A model generated the notes under the pieces. That model was not told the origin of the DNA. It did no database searches and worked only from the letters and a program-made list of their open reading frames with translations. DNA of 64,000 bases from a virus: positions 1 to 64,000 of the IMG/VR virus record IMGVR_UViG_3300032896_000001; one strand, written 5' to 3'. The position numbers were made by a program, and so were the translations under genes. This document shows positions 14,501 to 23,080 of this stretch, piece by piece (positions within the stretch are counted from its first letter, which is position 1; each line of letters begins with the position of its first letter).

Positions 14501-16513
14501 ATGCCGCGACGGCGAACGCGGGAAGTGCCGCGCTGGAAGCGCGGCAAGACCACGCAGCATCCCGCGCAGGTCATCCAGCTGCGCGGCCGCGACGCCCGCT
14601 CCCTCGTCCGGGAGCTCGCAGTCCGCGACGCAGGGCAGGCAGGGAAGGCAGGCAGCGGGGCTGCGCCCGTCAACGACGCCCTCGCCCGCACCGGGGCGTG
14701 GCGGCGCCGGCGGTCGCTCCCCCCGCTCGCCTGGGGCGCTGGCATCGCGGTGCTGGGCGCGGCGATGCGCGCCACCCCGAACCCGGTCCTGTTCGGCATC
14801 CTCGGCGGCATCGCGGCGTCCGCCCTCGAGGTGCTGCTCACCCGCCACCTGTCGGCGTTCGCCCGGCACTGGCACAACGCCGGCGCGTTCCTCGCCCTCG
14901 CCTGGGTGCCGACGCTCGCCGCCTTCGGGTTCGGCGCGCCCGCCCCCGCCGCGCTCGCCCTCACGTGGCTCGTGCCGTCCGCCTTCTGGTGGCGGCACTA
15001 CCGCATCAGGCAGGAAGGCAGCGCAGAGCAGGCAGTGCAGCCGGGCGATTCGCCTGACCAGGTCATATGGGAGCGGCTCGCCGCGAAACGCCGCTGGGCC
15101 GGCCGCCTGCAGAACCCCGAGGGCATCCCCGACGGGCGGAAGTGGGAGATCGTCCTTGACGGCTCGGAAACCAACATCGGCGAGGTGCTCTCGCAGCCGC
15201 GCGCCCTCGCCGCCGCCTACGACAAGGCCATGACCGAGGCGTACGCCGAACCGCACCCGACCGGGGTCGAGTCGCGCGGCGTGCTGACTCTCCTGAAGGC
15301 CGGGACGCTGCAGGCCGGCCATGACTGGGACGGCAGGGGATTCAACGAGCAGGGAATCGCCCGCGTCGGGCGGTTCGCCGACAGTCAGCCGGTCCGCATC
15401 CGGGTTTTCGTGCCCCGCGACGGCACCAGGCACAGCCTGATCGCCGGAACCACAAGGGCGGGCAAGTCAGAGCTGCTGAATCTGATTCTGTGGCTTGCGG
15501 TCCGGTCCGAGGTCCCGATCGTGCCCGTGATCCTGGACCCGCAGAACGGCCAGTCGCTCCCCCAGTGGGCCGGCAAGGTCATCTACGCCGCCGGCGCGGA
15601 GGAGTGCGCCCGCCTGCGGCGAGGGCTGAACGCCGGCATGATGGACCGCTCGCGCCGCCTCGCGTCGATGAGGTGGGATGACGACGGGCACACGGCTAAG
15701 GGCTTCAACTTCTTCGACGCCCGCCTGTCCGGCCTGCCGATCGTCATGGTCATCACAGACGAGGCGCCCGTGCTGCTGTCCGGCGGCGGCAACGCGACCC
15801 TCGCCGCCGAGATGATCCGCCTCACGGCCGAGAGCGGCAAACTCGGGGGCAAGGTCGGCGACAGCGAGATCGTCGTCGCCCAGGTGCCTTCCCTCGGCGA
15901 GCTCGGCGACCAGGCGCTCCGGTCGATGCTCGTCGGCGGCAACGTCATCGGCCTCCGGACGGGCGACAAGGTGTCCGGAGGCATGGCCGGCCTCGAAGCC
16001 GACCCGCACGCCCTGCCGAAGTACTTCCCGAACGGGGAGCCGACCTACGGGCTCGGCTACGCGGTCACGATGGACAACCGGCAGGCCCCGATGCGGACCG
16101 ACATCGTGCCGTCACGCATGCGGCACCAGCCCGTCACCGTTCCCTCGCTGGAAGACGAGTTCCTCGAGGCGATGGACCGGGCGATGGGCGCTCAGGGCGT
16201 CCTACTGCCTTCCCTGCCTGCGCTGCCTTCCCTCCCCCCGCCGGCGGACACGGACGTGGACGGCCCGGAGGGGCGCCGCTGCACCGACGCCGTCCTCCAG
16301 GTCCTCGCGGACAGGGGGAAGGAGATGGAGCGCGGCGAGATCATCAAGTGGGTCGGGAAGCTCGCCGTGACCGGCTGGGGCCGCGCGAAGCCGTTCAGCA
16401 TCAAGTCCGTCGGCGACGCCCTCAGGAAACTCACCGAGGCCGGGACGATAACCAGGGTCCGGGGCGGCGTGTACCAGGCGGCTAGCACGCAGGAGGCCAG
16501 GCCTTCCCGGTAA
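14501..16513 (+). CDS. TraB/FtsK-type DNA translocase
   Basis: A 670-residue protein. A basic N-terminus is followed by three or four membrane segments (about 72-165), a linker, and a RecA-like motor with Walker A IAGTTRAGKSELL near 313-325 and Walker B IVMVITDEAPVL near 414-425. A winged-helix DNA-recognition domain closes the protein (about 600-660, IKWVGKLAVTGWG). This is the layout of Streptomyces TraB/TraSA, which moves double-stranded DNA between cells as a hexamer, and of FtsK. An AAAGGAA site precedes the ATG. Neighbours (membrane proteins, mIHF, DUF2637) support transfer or chromosome-handling; a phage-adapted FtsK is the alternative. Confidence 0.88.
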   Translation: MPRRRTREVPRWKRGKTTQHPAQVIQLRGRDARSLVRELAVRDAGQAGKAGSGAAPVNDALARTGAWRRRRSLPPLAWGAGIAVLGAAMRATPNPVLFGILGGIAASALEVLLTRHLSAFARHWHNAGAFLALAWVPTLAAFGFGAPAPAALALTWLVPSAFWWRHYRIRQEGSAEQAVQPGDSPDQVIWERLAAKRRWAGRLQNPEGIPDGRKWEIVLDGSETNIGEVLSQPRALAAAYDKAMTEAYAEPHPTGVESRGVLTLLKAGTLQAGHDWDGRGFNEQGIARVGRFADSQPVRIRVFVPRDGTRHSLIAGTTRAGKSELLNLILWLAVRSEVPIVPVILDPQNGQSLPQWAGKVIYAAGAEECARLRRGLNAGMMDRSRRLASMRWDDDGHTAKGFNFFDARLSGLPIVMVITDEAPVLLSGGGNATLAAEMIRLTAESGKLGGKVGDSEIVVAQVPSLGELGDQALRSMLVGGNVIGLRTGDKVSGGMAGLEADPHALPKYFPNGEPTYGLGYAVTMDNRQAPMRTDIVPSRMRHQPVTVPSLEDEFLEAMDRAMGAQGVLLPSLPALPSLPPPADTDVDGPEGRRCTDAVLQVLADRGKEMERGEIIKWVGKLAVTGWGRAKPFSIKSVGDALRKLTEAGTITRVRGGVYQAASTQEARPSR

Positions 16514-16567
16514 GCACCATCGGCGAGCCCAACCGGGGCCCGCCGAAAAACCAAGAGGAGAGAACGA

Positions 16568-16879
16568 ATGTCACTACCCAACCTGACCCCCGACCAGCGT
16601 GCGCAGGCACTCCGGAAGGCCGCGGTCGTCCGCAAGGAGCGCTCCGAGGTGAAGAACCGCATCAGGCGCGGGACCCTGACGCTCGCCGAGGTCATCGGCG
16701 CCGAGGGCGACGTGGTCGGGAAGATGAAGATCTCCGCCCTGCTGACCGCTGTTCCCGGGGTGGGGAAGGTGAAGGCCGCGCAGATCATGGAGTCGGCGGG
16801 GATCGCCCCGAACCGCACTGTGCGGGGTCTCGGCCGGAACCAGCGGGCGGCCCTCGAGCAGGAGTTCAGCGCCGCCTGA
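16568..16879 (+). CDS. Integration host factor, actinobacterial mIHF/sIHF type
   Basis: A 103-residue protein matching mIHF along its length: N-terminal LTPDQRAQALRKAAVVRKER, then GKMKISALLTAVPGVGKVKA and RGLGRNQRAALE, the helix-two-turn-helix core. mIHF is a nucleoid protein that bends DNA and was found as the host factor for mycobacteriophage L5 integration. Host genomes carry it beside gmk, so a copy inside a mobile element is unusual and could serve site-specific recombination or packaging. An AAGAGGAG site precedes the ATG. Confidence 0.93.
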   Translation: MSLPNLTPDQRAQALRKAAVVRKERSEVKNRIRRGTLTLAEVIGAEGDVVGKMKISALLTAVPGVGKVKAAQIMESAGIAPNRTVRGLGRNQRAALEQEFSAA

Positions 16880-16895
16880 CGCCCCGCAGTCGTGG

Positions 16896-16930
16896 CCGGC
16901 CCGGACGGAAGCGGCCCCCGGACGGGCCGG
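16896..16930. terminator. Hairpin after the mIHF gene
   Basis: CCGGCCCG (16896-16903) pairs perfectly with CGGGCCGG (16923-16930) across 19 bases, 17 bases downstream of the mIHF stop. No T-run. Probably a terminator or RNA-processing structure. Confidence 0.5.
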
Positions 16931-16980
16931 TCACCCGAAACACCGAAATCGACGGACATGATCATTAAGGACGGGAGAGC

Positions 16981-18066
16981 ATGGACGACATGAGCCCTGC
17001 GAAGCACGCCGCGAGGAACTGGCACGGGACCGCGCTGGCGGCCCTCATCGCCCTGATCGCGCTCGGCCTGGCCGCGTACGCCGCCGCCGCGTCCTACGAC
17101 ACCGTGTCCGCGCAGGCCGTCATCCACGGGGTGTCGCTGCCGCGCCTGAACCCGATCGGGATAGACGGCGGCCTGTTCGGCATCATCATCTTCGACATCG
17201 CCCTCACCTGGCAGGGCCGGGCGATCTGGTGGCTGCGCCTGGCCGCCCGCGTGTTCGCGCTCGGCACGGTCGCCGCGAACGCCGCCGCCGGGTGGCCCAG
17301 CGCCTACGGCGTCGGGCTCCGCATCGCGGCCCCGGCGCTGTTCGTCCTCATCGTGGAGGGCGGGCGCAGGGTCCTGCTCCACGCCCGGCACGCGGACGAG
17401 CGGGAAAGGCGGGAGGCGCGCAGGGCGGAGCGCCGCGCAGAGCGGGAGCGCCGCCGCGGCGACCGCATCCCGGCGATGCGATGGCTGCTCGACTTCCGCG
17501 GCACCCTCGCCATCTGGAAGCGCATGCAGCTGTGGCGGGAGCCCTCCTACGCGAAGGCGGTCGGCATGGAGCTGGAGCGGCTCGCCGCGATCGAGAAGCT
17601 CGCCGCCCGGTACCGCCCGGGCGCGTGGCAGGACAAGGCCCCCGCCGACCTGGTGTGGATGCTGACCGCCGGCGTGCGGATGGCCGAGGCGCTCGAGCGG
17701 GTGGCGGAACTGACCCGGGCCGAGCCCGCGGTAACGCCGGTCCTCGCCGTGGTGTCCGCCCGGAAGGCCGCCGGTTCCGCGCGGCGGACCGGTACCGGCC
17801 CCGCCCGGTCCGGTTCCGCCCCCCGGCCCGATACTCGTACCGCGCCCGAGGACGACCTCGAGCTTGAGGCGCGAGCATTGAAACTGCTGGCCACGAACCT
17901 GAACATGACCGGCGGGGAACTCGGGCGGAGGCTGGGCGTCAGCGAGGGCTACGGCCGCAAGCTGCGCCGTCGCCTGACCGATACCGGTCCTCTTGAAGCG
18001 GCACCGGACCGCTCCGATGACCGGACTGGTTCCGCTGCGGCGGACCGCAGCGAGGGCCGGGCATGA
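16981..18066 (+). CDS. DUF2637 membrane protein with C-terminal HTH
   Basis: A 361-residue protein. Four hydrophobic segments (about 18-38, 58-77, 83-103, 112-126) carry the DUF2637 pattern: ASYDTV, then GIDGGLFGIIIFDIALTWQG, then FNAAAGWP-like VAANAAAGWPSAYGVG. A long charged helix (130-165) and a basic linker lead to a C-terminal HTH (LNMTGGELGRRLGVSEGYGR). DUF2637 proteins are typical of Streptomyces integrative elements and are often called spread or transfer proteins. Overlaps the next gene by ATGA. Confidence 0.82.
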   Translation: MDDMSPAKHAARNWHGTALAALIALIALGLAAYAAAASYDTVSAQAVIHGVSLPRLNPIGIDGGLFGIIIFDIALTWQGRAIWWLRLAARVFALGTVAANAAAGWPSAYGVGLRIAAPALFVLIVEGGRRVLLHARHADERERREARRAERRAERERRRGDRIPAMRWLLDFRGTLAIWKRMQLWREPSYAKAVGMELERLAAIEKLAARYRPGAWQDKAPADLVWMLTAGVRMAEALERVAELTRAEPAVTPVLAVVSARKAAGSARRTGTGPARSGSAPRPDTRTAPEDDLELEARALKLLATNLNMTGGELGRRLGVSEGYGRKLRRRLTDTGPLEAAPDRSDDRTGSAAADRSEGRA

Positions 18067-18614
18067 GCGGTCCGGGCGACGGCGAGTTGGAACTTCCGCC
18101 CGAGCTCTTGGGCGGCACGGAGAGGTACGCGGTCTATCACTGCTACAGCGACTCGGGGGAGTTGCTCTACATCGGCGAGTCGGGTGAGCTCGGCAAGCGG
18201 ATCGCCAGTCATGCGCAGAAGCTGTGGTTCACGCAGGTGCGCGGCATCACCCTTGACTGGTACGCCGACGAGCTCGACGCCCTCAACGCCGAGCGACGGG
18301 CGATCCACGTTGAGCACCCGAAGTACAACAAGCAGCACCGCCGCAAGACGAGCGCCCAGATCGCCAAGCCCAGGAGCGGCGCCCGCAGAAAGCCCGCTCC
18401 GCGCCGGCCTGCGCCAGTTGACGGAGAGGCGACCATGCGGCGCGCTCTGGCGATTCTCGCCGCCGAGCCGGCAATCAGCGCCTCGGAGCTTGGCCGCAGG
18501 CTAGGCCTGTCCGACAGCCGGGGGCGGCAGATCGTCCGGGAATTGTCGAAGACGGCACCCCGGGGGATGGACCTTAGCGGGGCTGAAGCCGAGCCGGAGG
18601 CATCGCGCGAGTAG
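18063..18614 (+). CDS. GIY-YIG nuclease-domain protein with C-terminal HTH
   Basis: A 183-residue protein. Residues 22-90 have the GIY-YIG layout seen in actinobacterial elements: YAVYHCYSDSGELLYIGES, Arg46, His50, and Glu77 in the AERRAI motif, ending PKYN. The canonical GIY is VYHCY-like, as in other members of this branch. Residues 128-172 form an HTH (ISASELGRRLGLSDSRGRQI), which resembles the C-terminal HTH of the preceding DUF2637 protein. The nuclease could cut at or near the site bound by the HTH, for transfer or homing; substrate unknown. Confidence 0.82.
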   Translation: MSGPGDGELELPPELLGGTERYAVYHCYSDSGELLYIGESGELGKRIASHAQKLWFTQVRGITLDWYADELDALNAERRAIHVEHPKYNKQHRRKTSAQIAKPRSGARRKPAPRRPAPVDGEATMRRALAILAAEPAISASELGRRLGLSDSRGRQIVRELSKTAPRGMDLSGAEAEPEASRE

Positions 18615-18677
18615 CCCGCCACCGAGACTTTTTACACGTCCTGAACTGAAGCCTCGCCCGTCAGGGGCCGGGCGACG

Positions 18678-18716
18678 AAGAGCCCCCCTCGCCATCATCG
18701 GGCGACGGGGGCTCTT
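18678..18716. terminator. Bidirectional terminator
   Basis: AAGAGCCCCC (18678-18687) pairs with GGGGGCTCTT (18707-18716), with further near-pairing inside. It lies between convergent genes ending at 18614 and 18732 and closes the transfer module. Confidence 0.8.
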
Positions 18717-18731
18717 GGCTTTCCCGGACGC

Positions 18732-19004
18732 TCAGCCCTCCCAGGAGACGAGGTGCTTGCTCTCGCCGCCGCACCGCACCGCCGCCGCCCGGTCCGCCTC
18801 GGTGAGGAACGTCTGCGCGCTCTGCGGGATGAGGTTCAGGTCCCCGGCGCAGTAGAGGCGGATCATCTCCGCGTCGAAGCCGTCCGGGTTCCCGAGCGCC
18901 TCCCGCACGACCCGGACGGAGACGAACCGGCCGTCGCCCTCGGCAAGGAACCCGATGATGGCGCGGATCCGGTCCTCGGTGGTCCTGGTGGCCGTGGCGC
19001 TCAT
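18732..19004 (-). CDS. Small HTH-like protein behind a strong regulated promoter
   Basis: A 90-residue protein whose first half (TTEDRIRAIIGFLAEGDGRF then VRVVREALGN) resembles a winged helix. AAGGAGCGGG lies before the ATG. It has its own promoter with repeated sites and stands alone between the transfer and packaging modules, as an autoregulated repressor would; this is inference. Confidence 0.62.
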   Translation of the reverse strand: MSATATRTTEDRIRAIIGFLAEGDGRFVSVRVVREALGNPDGFDAEMIRLYCAGDLNLIPQSAQTFLTEADRAAAVRCGGESKHLVSWEG

Positions 19005-19026
19005 ATCCCGCTCCTTATGTCCGTTC

Positions 19027-19079
19027 TGCCTGACATGCCTGACATGCCTGACAGTACCCCCGTGGGGTATACGTGTCAA
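19027..19079 (-). promoter_or_regulatory. Promoter with three tandem 9-bp repeats and a palindromic spacer
   Basis: On the minus strand TTGACA (19079-19074), 17 bases, TACTGT (19056-19051). Three perfect head-to-tail copies of TGTCAGGCA occupy 19053-19027, running from the -10 into the leader. The spacer contains the inverted repeat TACCCC-ACG-GGGGTA. Tandem sites over the start point fit autorepression. Short direct repeats near a traB gene can also be clt-type translocase recognition sites. Confidence 0.75.
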
Positions 19080-19201
19080 GCCTGAACGTGAATAGTCGGG
19101 CGTGGTCGGGCGATCGTCATGGACGGACGCGAATCACCGCAGAACAGACGCCCCGCGAGCCGCGTTGTCACCACTGCTCGCCGTGGGTGATCATTGGGCG
19201 C

Positions 19202-19921
19202 ATGAGCGAGCACGCCTGCCCCGGAACCTGCAACGCCCGCTACCGCGACGCCCTCGAGGAGTACGCCGCCGCCCTGCAGGACTACGACCCGCTCGACTCC
19301 GCCACCTCGCGCCCCGAGCCCCCCTCCATACAGCCCTGGCCCGGGGAGCCCGTCTGGTGCTCCAACTGCTCCCCGAAGATCACCGTGAAGCTCGCCGAGC
19401 TCGACGACCTCGCCGCCCTCCTCGCGGCCACCGCCGACGGGCACCGGCACGCCGACGCAGCCGAGCGCGTCTCCGGCTCCCCCGAGCCCCCCTCCGCCTC
19501 CCCCGAGCACGACGACCTCGACGACCTCTCCACGATGCTCGGCGGCTGGGAATCCGCCTACCGCGACCTCAGGGGCTGGCCGTCACCGCCCCGCCGCGGA
19601 GACCTCGCCAGCACCATGACGACCTGCATCGCCTGGCTCGGCTCCCACCTCCGCGGCATCCTCGCCTCCGACATCGGCGCCGACTTCGGCCGGGAAGTCC
19701 TCCAGTGGCACCGGGAGACCGCCGCCCGCGCCAAAGCCGGGGTGCGGACCCTCCGCAAGCCGCTCCGCTGCCCCACGTGCGGGATGCTGACCCTGTTCTG
19801 GACCGAGGGCGAGACGAACGTCTACTGCGCCGACCCGAACTGCGCCCGCGTCCTGTCCCTCCCGGACTACGAGAACGAAGTCGAGCGGATCACAGCCGAC
19901 GCCACCCGCCGCGCCGCGTGA
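19202..19921 (+). CDS. Hypothetical protein with C-terminal zinc ribbon
   Basis: A 239-residue protein. CPGTC near the N-terminus and CSNC at about 58 form one potential metal site; a helical middle leads to a clear zinc ribbon at the C-terminus (CPTCGMLTLFW...VYCADPNCARVL). Proteins of this layout are common just before the terminase genes of actinophages. ATG chosen because upstream sequence in the frame is non-coding. Confidence 0.7.
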   Translation: MSEHACPGTCNARYRDALEEYAAALQDYDPLDSATSRPEPPSIQPWPGEPVWCSNCSPKITVKLAELDDLAALLAATADGHRHADAAERVSGSPEPPSASPEHDDLDDLSTMLGGWESAYRDLRGWPSPPRRGDLASTMTTCIAWLGSHLRGILASDIGADFGREVLQWHRETAARAKAGVRTLRKPLRCPTCGMLTLFWTEGETNVYCADPNCARVLSLPDYENEVERITADATRRAA

Positions 19922-20010
19922 GCCGGGACGCCGCCAAACTCGCCCGCGCGCCGACTACCGGAGAACCTGTTACACGGGTTAAGCTCTTTTCCGGATCTTC
20001 ATGTCCTTCG

Positions 20011-20040
20011 AAGCCCCCTGGCCAGCGCGCCGGGGGGCTT
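20011..20040 (+). terminator. Hairpin terminator
   Basis: AAGCCCCC (20011-20018) pairs with GGGGGCTT (20033-20040), followed by TCG. It separates the 19202 gene from the packaging operon. Confidence 0.7.
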
Positions 20041-20064
20041 TCGTCGCGTTTGCGAGGTGATCCC

Positions 20065-20337
20065 TTGACCGGCCCGGCGCTCGACATGAACGCCCTCCTG
20101 ACGGCCACCGAGGCGGCCGCCTACGCGGGCGTCACCGTCGCCGCGATCTGCAACTGGCGCAAGCGCGGCTACCTCCCCGTCGCGGTCAACGACAACGGCC
20201 GGGAGATCACCGACGCCCGGGGCCGCCCCCGCTACCGGCTCATCGACGTCGCCAAGGCGGAGTACGCCACCAAGCGGCGCGGCGACCAGATGGCCCGCAC
20301 CGCCGGGCAGCGCAACCTGTCCGCCATCGCCGCGTGA
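20065..20337 (+). CDS. MerR/excisionase-like HTH protein upstream of terminase
   Basis: A 90-residue protein: ATEAAAYAGVTVAAICNWRK at about 12-31 is the HTH, followed by a wing (GRPRYRLIDVAKAEYA). AGGTGA precedes a TTG start; an in-frame ATG lies 21 bases later. A DNA-binding protein in this position may recognise the packaging site or regulate the late operon. Confidence 0.68.
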   Translation: MTGPALDMNALLTATEAAAYAGVTVAAICNWRKRGYLPVAVNDNGREITDARGRPRYRLIDVAKAEYATKRRGDQMARTAGQRNLSAIAA

Positions 20338-20504
20338 CCGTCGAAGTCGCCGAGACGGACGGCAGGCACCGCGCTATCGTCCCCGCCGACGGAGGCGAGT
20401 CGTTCCCCTGCTGCGAACCCGGCCACCCGGATCCGGGGTCGGCGGCGCTCCACGCATGGACGCTGACGAGAGCGATAGCCCGGCTCGAGGCGAAGGCGGG
20501 CTGA
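20334..20504 (+). CDS. Small hypothetical protein
   Basis: A 56-residue protein with a CC pair and a His (SFPCCEPGHPDPGS), ending in an amphipathic helix. GTG start in a GTGA overlap with the HTH gene. Similar mini-proteins sit at this place in other actinophages; role unknown. Confidence 0.55.
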   Translation: MTVEVAETDGRHRAIVPADGGESFPCCEPGHPDPGSAALHAWTLTRAIARLEAKAG

Positions 20505-20538
20505 CGGGCAGCGCGGGCGGAGGGACCATACGAACACC

Positions 20539-21141
20539 ATGGCCATACGAACGCGGGACGGGAACGGCCGCTACATCCGCACCATCAAGACGACGAAGCG
20601 CGACTTCGACGCGGCCGAGCTCCGGGCGCGCGGCTGGAGGCTCGAGCGGATCGCCGCGGAGCTCGGCTTCGCGTCCCGGGGTCACGTCCACGACGCGGTC
20701 AGCCGCGCGCTCCGCGAAACCCCCTACGACGGCGCCGAGGACGACAAGCTCCTCGACCTGATGCGCATCGACCGGCTCATCGAGCAGGCGTGGGACGTCA
20801 TGCACCGCAAGCACGTGACCGTCTCCCACGGGAAGATCATCACCCGCCAGGTCGGCGTCGAGTGCGATGAGGACGGCATTGAGCGCCTTGACCTCGACGG
20901 CAAGACGATCCCCGTCTACGAGGACGTCCTGGACGACGCGCCGGTCCTCGCCGCAATCCGGGAGATCCGGTCCCTGGTCAAGCGCCGCGCGGAGATCATC
21001 GGCTACGACGCCCCCCTGAAGACGCGCATCGAGGTCATCACCGAGGACGCGGTCGACGCGGAGTGCGAAAGGCTGCTCGCCGAGATCGCGGAGCGGGAGA
21101 AGCGTGAAGCCGCCGCCGCTGATACTGGCGCCGCCGGGTAA
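20539..21141 (+). CDS. Putative terminase small subunit
   Basis: A 200-residue protein. The N-terminal HTH (DAAELRARGWRLERIAAELG then HVHDAVSRAL) would bind the packaging site; the helical C-terminal part (about 65-190) would oligomerise. It is directly before TerL and overlaps it by 38 bases. The identification is by position and domain order; sequence families of small terminases diverge widely. Confidence 0.7.
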   Translation: MAIRTRDGNGRYIRTIKTTKRDFDAAELRARGWRLERIAAELGFASRGHVHDAVSRALRETPYDGAEDDKLLDLMRIDRLIEQAWDVMHRKHVTVSHGKIITRQVGVECDEDGIERLDLDGKTIPVYEDVLDDAPVLAAIREIRSLVKRRAEIIGYDAPLKTRIEVITEDAVDAECERLLAEIAEREKREAAAADTGAAG

Positions 21142-22792
21142 AGTCCGCAGGCTCGCCGAGCTCCGCGCCCGCAGGCGCCAGCTGGCCGAGCGGTCCCGCC
21201 GCTCCTGGGCCACGCCGGGGGAGCTCCAGAAGGCGATCGACCCGTCGACAGTCCAGACCCCCGCGCTGGACCTGATCGACGAGGCGATCGTCTGGGCGTA
21301 CAGGACGCCCGGGGCGCGCCTCGCCGTGTCCATCGGGCCGCAGGAGGGCAAGAGCACCCGCGTGACCCGCGGGGGGTCGCTGTGGAAGCTGACCGACGAC
21401 CCGGAGACCCGGATCGGGATCGTCTCCTACGCGCAGGCGCTCGCCGACGGGTTCAGCCGCGACATCCGGAACGCGATCGCCTCCAACAACGGCGACGACG
21501 GGACCCTTGACCTCGGCCTCCGGATCGCCTCCGACTACGGGTCGGCGCGACGCTGGCAGCTCGACGGCCACCGCGGCGGCGTCGTGGCCGCCGGCGTCGG
21601 CTCGGGCCTGAACGGCCGGCCGCTCGACTGCATGGTGGTGGACGACCCGTTCGCCGACGCGGTCCAGGCCGGGTCGGCCTACTACCGCGACCGGGTGTGG
21701 GACTGGTGGCAGACGGTCGGGTCGACGCGACTCGCGCCGGACGGGCCGGTCCTGGTCATCTGCACGAGATGGCACGAGGACGACTTCGTCGGACGGCTCG
21801 TCAAGGCCGAGGACGGCCACCGCTGGCGGGTCGTCAACATCCCGGCCATCGCCGACCACGACCCGGCTCAGGGGCAGTCCGACCCGCTCGGCCGGGAGCC
21901 CGGCGAGTGGCTGACGTCCGCCCGGGGCCGCACGCCGGCCCAGTGGGAGCAGATCCGCATCCAGGCCGGGTCCCGCGCTTTCGCCGCCCTGTACCAGGGC
22001 AGGCCCTCGCCCGACCAGGGCAACGTCTGGCAGCGCCAGTGGTGGCGCTACTACCCGTCGCCCCTGTGGTCCCAGCATCCGGAAGCGCCCGGCGCATGGC
22101 TGGTCGACGCCGACGAGGTACTGATCTCAGTCGACGCCGCTTTCAAGGACACGAAGTCGAGTGACTTCGTGGTCATGCAGGTTTGGGCGCGGCGCGGCGC
22201 GACCGCGTACCTGCTCGACCAGGTCCGCAAGCGGCTGACGTTCACCGAGACCCTGACCGCGTTCACCGCCTTGTGCGCGAAGTGGCCGCAGGCGACCCGG
22301 AAGCTGGTGGAGGACAAGGCCAACGGCACGGCGATCATCGACTCGCTGAAGTCGAAGATCCCCGGCCTGAAGCCTGTGAACCCGACCGACTCCAAGTACG
22401 GGCGGGCGGCGGCGGTCGCCCCGGTGATCGAGTCCGGGAACGTGCTGCTGCCCGATCCGCTGATCGCGCTGTTCGACACGGGGGAACTGGTCACGGAAGC
22501 GGCCCAGTTCCCGAACGGCGCGAACGATGACATGGTCGACGCGACCTCCCAGGCTCTCGCGGAGATGTTCTTGGACGGGACCGGCGGGGCGGCGTGGATT
22601 GCCTGGATCAAGCGCAAGGTCGAGGCCCAGGCTGCAGCGGAGCACGGTGATCGGCCTGGCCCGGAACCGCAATCGGAAGGCGCGAAGACGCCCGATCCTG
22701 AACCGGAAATCCCGGCCGCCCCCCTCAGTGACGCGGAACGCAGGCGGCAGGCCCGCAATGAGATGTACCGCCAGCAGCAGGAGCGCCAATGA
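21104..22792 (+). CDS. terL: Terminase large subunit
   Basis: A 562-residue packaging ATPase-nuclease. Walker A GPQEGKST is near 77-84, Walker B CMVVDDPF near 175-182, and TRWHEDD the coupling motif. The RNase-H-like nuclease has acidic residues in ISVDAAFKD (about 341-349), VEDKANG and GANDDMVDA. It cuts and pumps phage DNA through the portal. GTG start inside the end of the previous gene. The C-terminal 60 residues are hydrophilic and extend beyond the usual length. Confidence 0.96.
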   Translation: MKPPPLILAPPGKVRRLAELRARRRQLAERSRRSWATPGELQKAIDPSTVQTPALDLIDEAIVWAYRTPGARLAVSIGPQEGKSTRVTRGGSLWKLTDDPETRIGIVSYAQALADGFSRDIRNAIASNNGDDGTLDLGLRIASDYGSARRWQLDGHRGGVVAAGVGSGLNGRPLDCMVVDDPFADAVQAGSAYYRDRVWDWWQTVGSTRLAPDGPVLVICTRWHEDDFVGRLVKAEDGHRWRVVNIPAIADHDPAQGQSDPLGREPGEWLTSARGRTPAQWEQIRIQAGSRAFAALYQGRPSPDQGNVWQRQWWRYYPSPLWSQHPEAPGAWLVDADEVLISVDAAFKDTKSSDFVVMQVWARRGATAYLLDQVRKRLTFTETLTAFTALCAKWPQATRKLVEDKANGTAIIDSLKSKIPGLKPVNPTDSKYGRAAAVAPVIESGNVLLPDPLIALFDTGELVTEAAQFPNGANDDMVDATSQALAEMFLDGTGGAAWIAWIKRKVEAQAAAEHGDRPGPEPQSEGAKTPDPEPEIPAAPLSDAERRRQARNEMYRQQQERQ

Positions 22793-22864
22793 GTTCCTGC
22801 GGCGCGAGGACGTTCCGCGGGCGCGTGGCGGCAACACGGAAGCGTCCGGGTTTAGGCTTACCGG

Positions 22865-23080
22865 GTGAGGAAGTCGAACGGGCCTTACAGGGCGCGGCAC
22901 GGGTCGATGATGAACATGCAGCGTCATCGCGAGGCGGTAGAGGTCACCTGTCCCGAGGGGCACTCATTCCACGTCCAAGCGCGAAACGGCGCGCTCGTAA
23001 AGTGCGCGGTCTGCCTTAACGATGACGGCATCGTCCGGTGGCTGACCGTCCGCCGAGGACGTTCCGAGGGAGCGTCGTGA
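22865..23080 (+). CDS. Small zinc-ribbon protein
   Basis: A 71-residue protein; VTCPEGHSFHVQARNGALVK followed by CAVC gives the CxxGH...CxxC pattern of a zinc ribbon. GTG start; ATGs 14-15 codons later are alternatives. It lies between terL and the frameshifted HTH gene. Confidence 0.6.
   Translation: MRKSNGPYRARHGSMMNMQRHREAVEVTCPEGHSFHVQARNGALVKCAVCLNDDGIVRWLTVRRGRSEGAS

Noticed and set aside
14501-16513. Alternative call of the translocase as a virion-packaging ATPase
   Set aside because: A proper terminase is present at 21104; this protein has membrane segments and a winged-helix end, which packaging ATPases lack.
22789-23019. A 76-codon frame starting in an ATGA overlap with terL
   Set aside because: The start looks good but the sequence is basic and low in structure, and it is overlapped by a frame with a clear CxxGH...CxxC ribbon.
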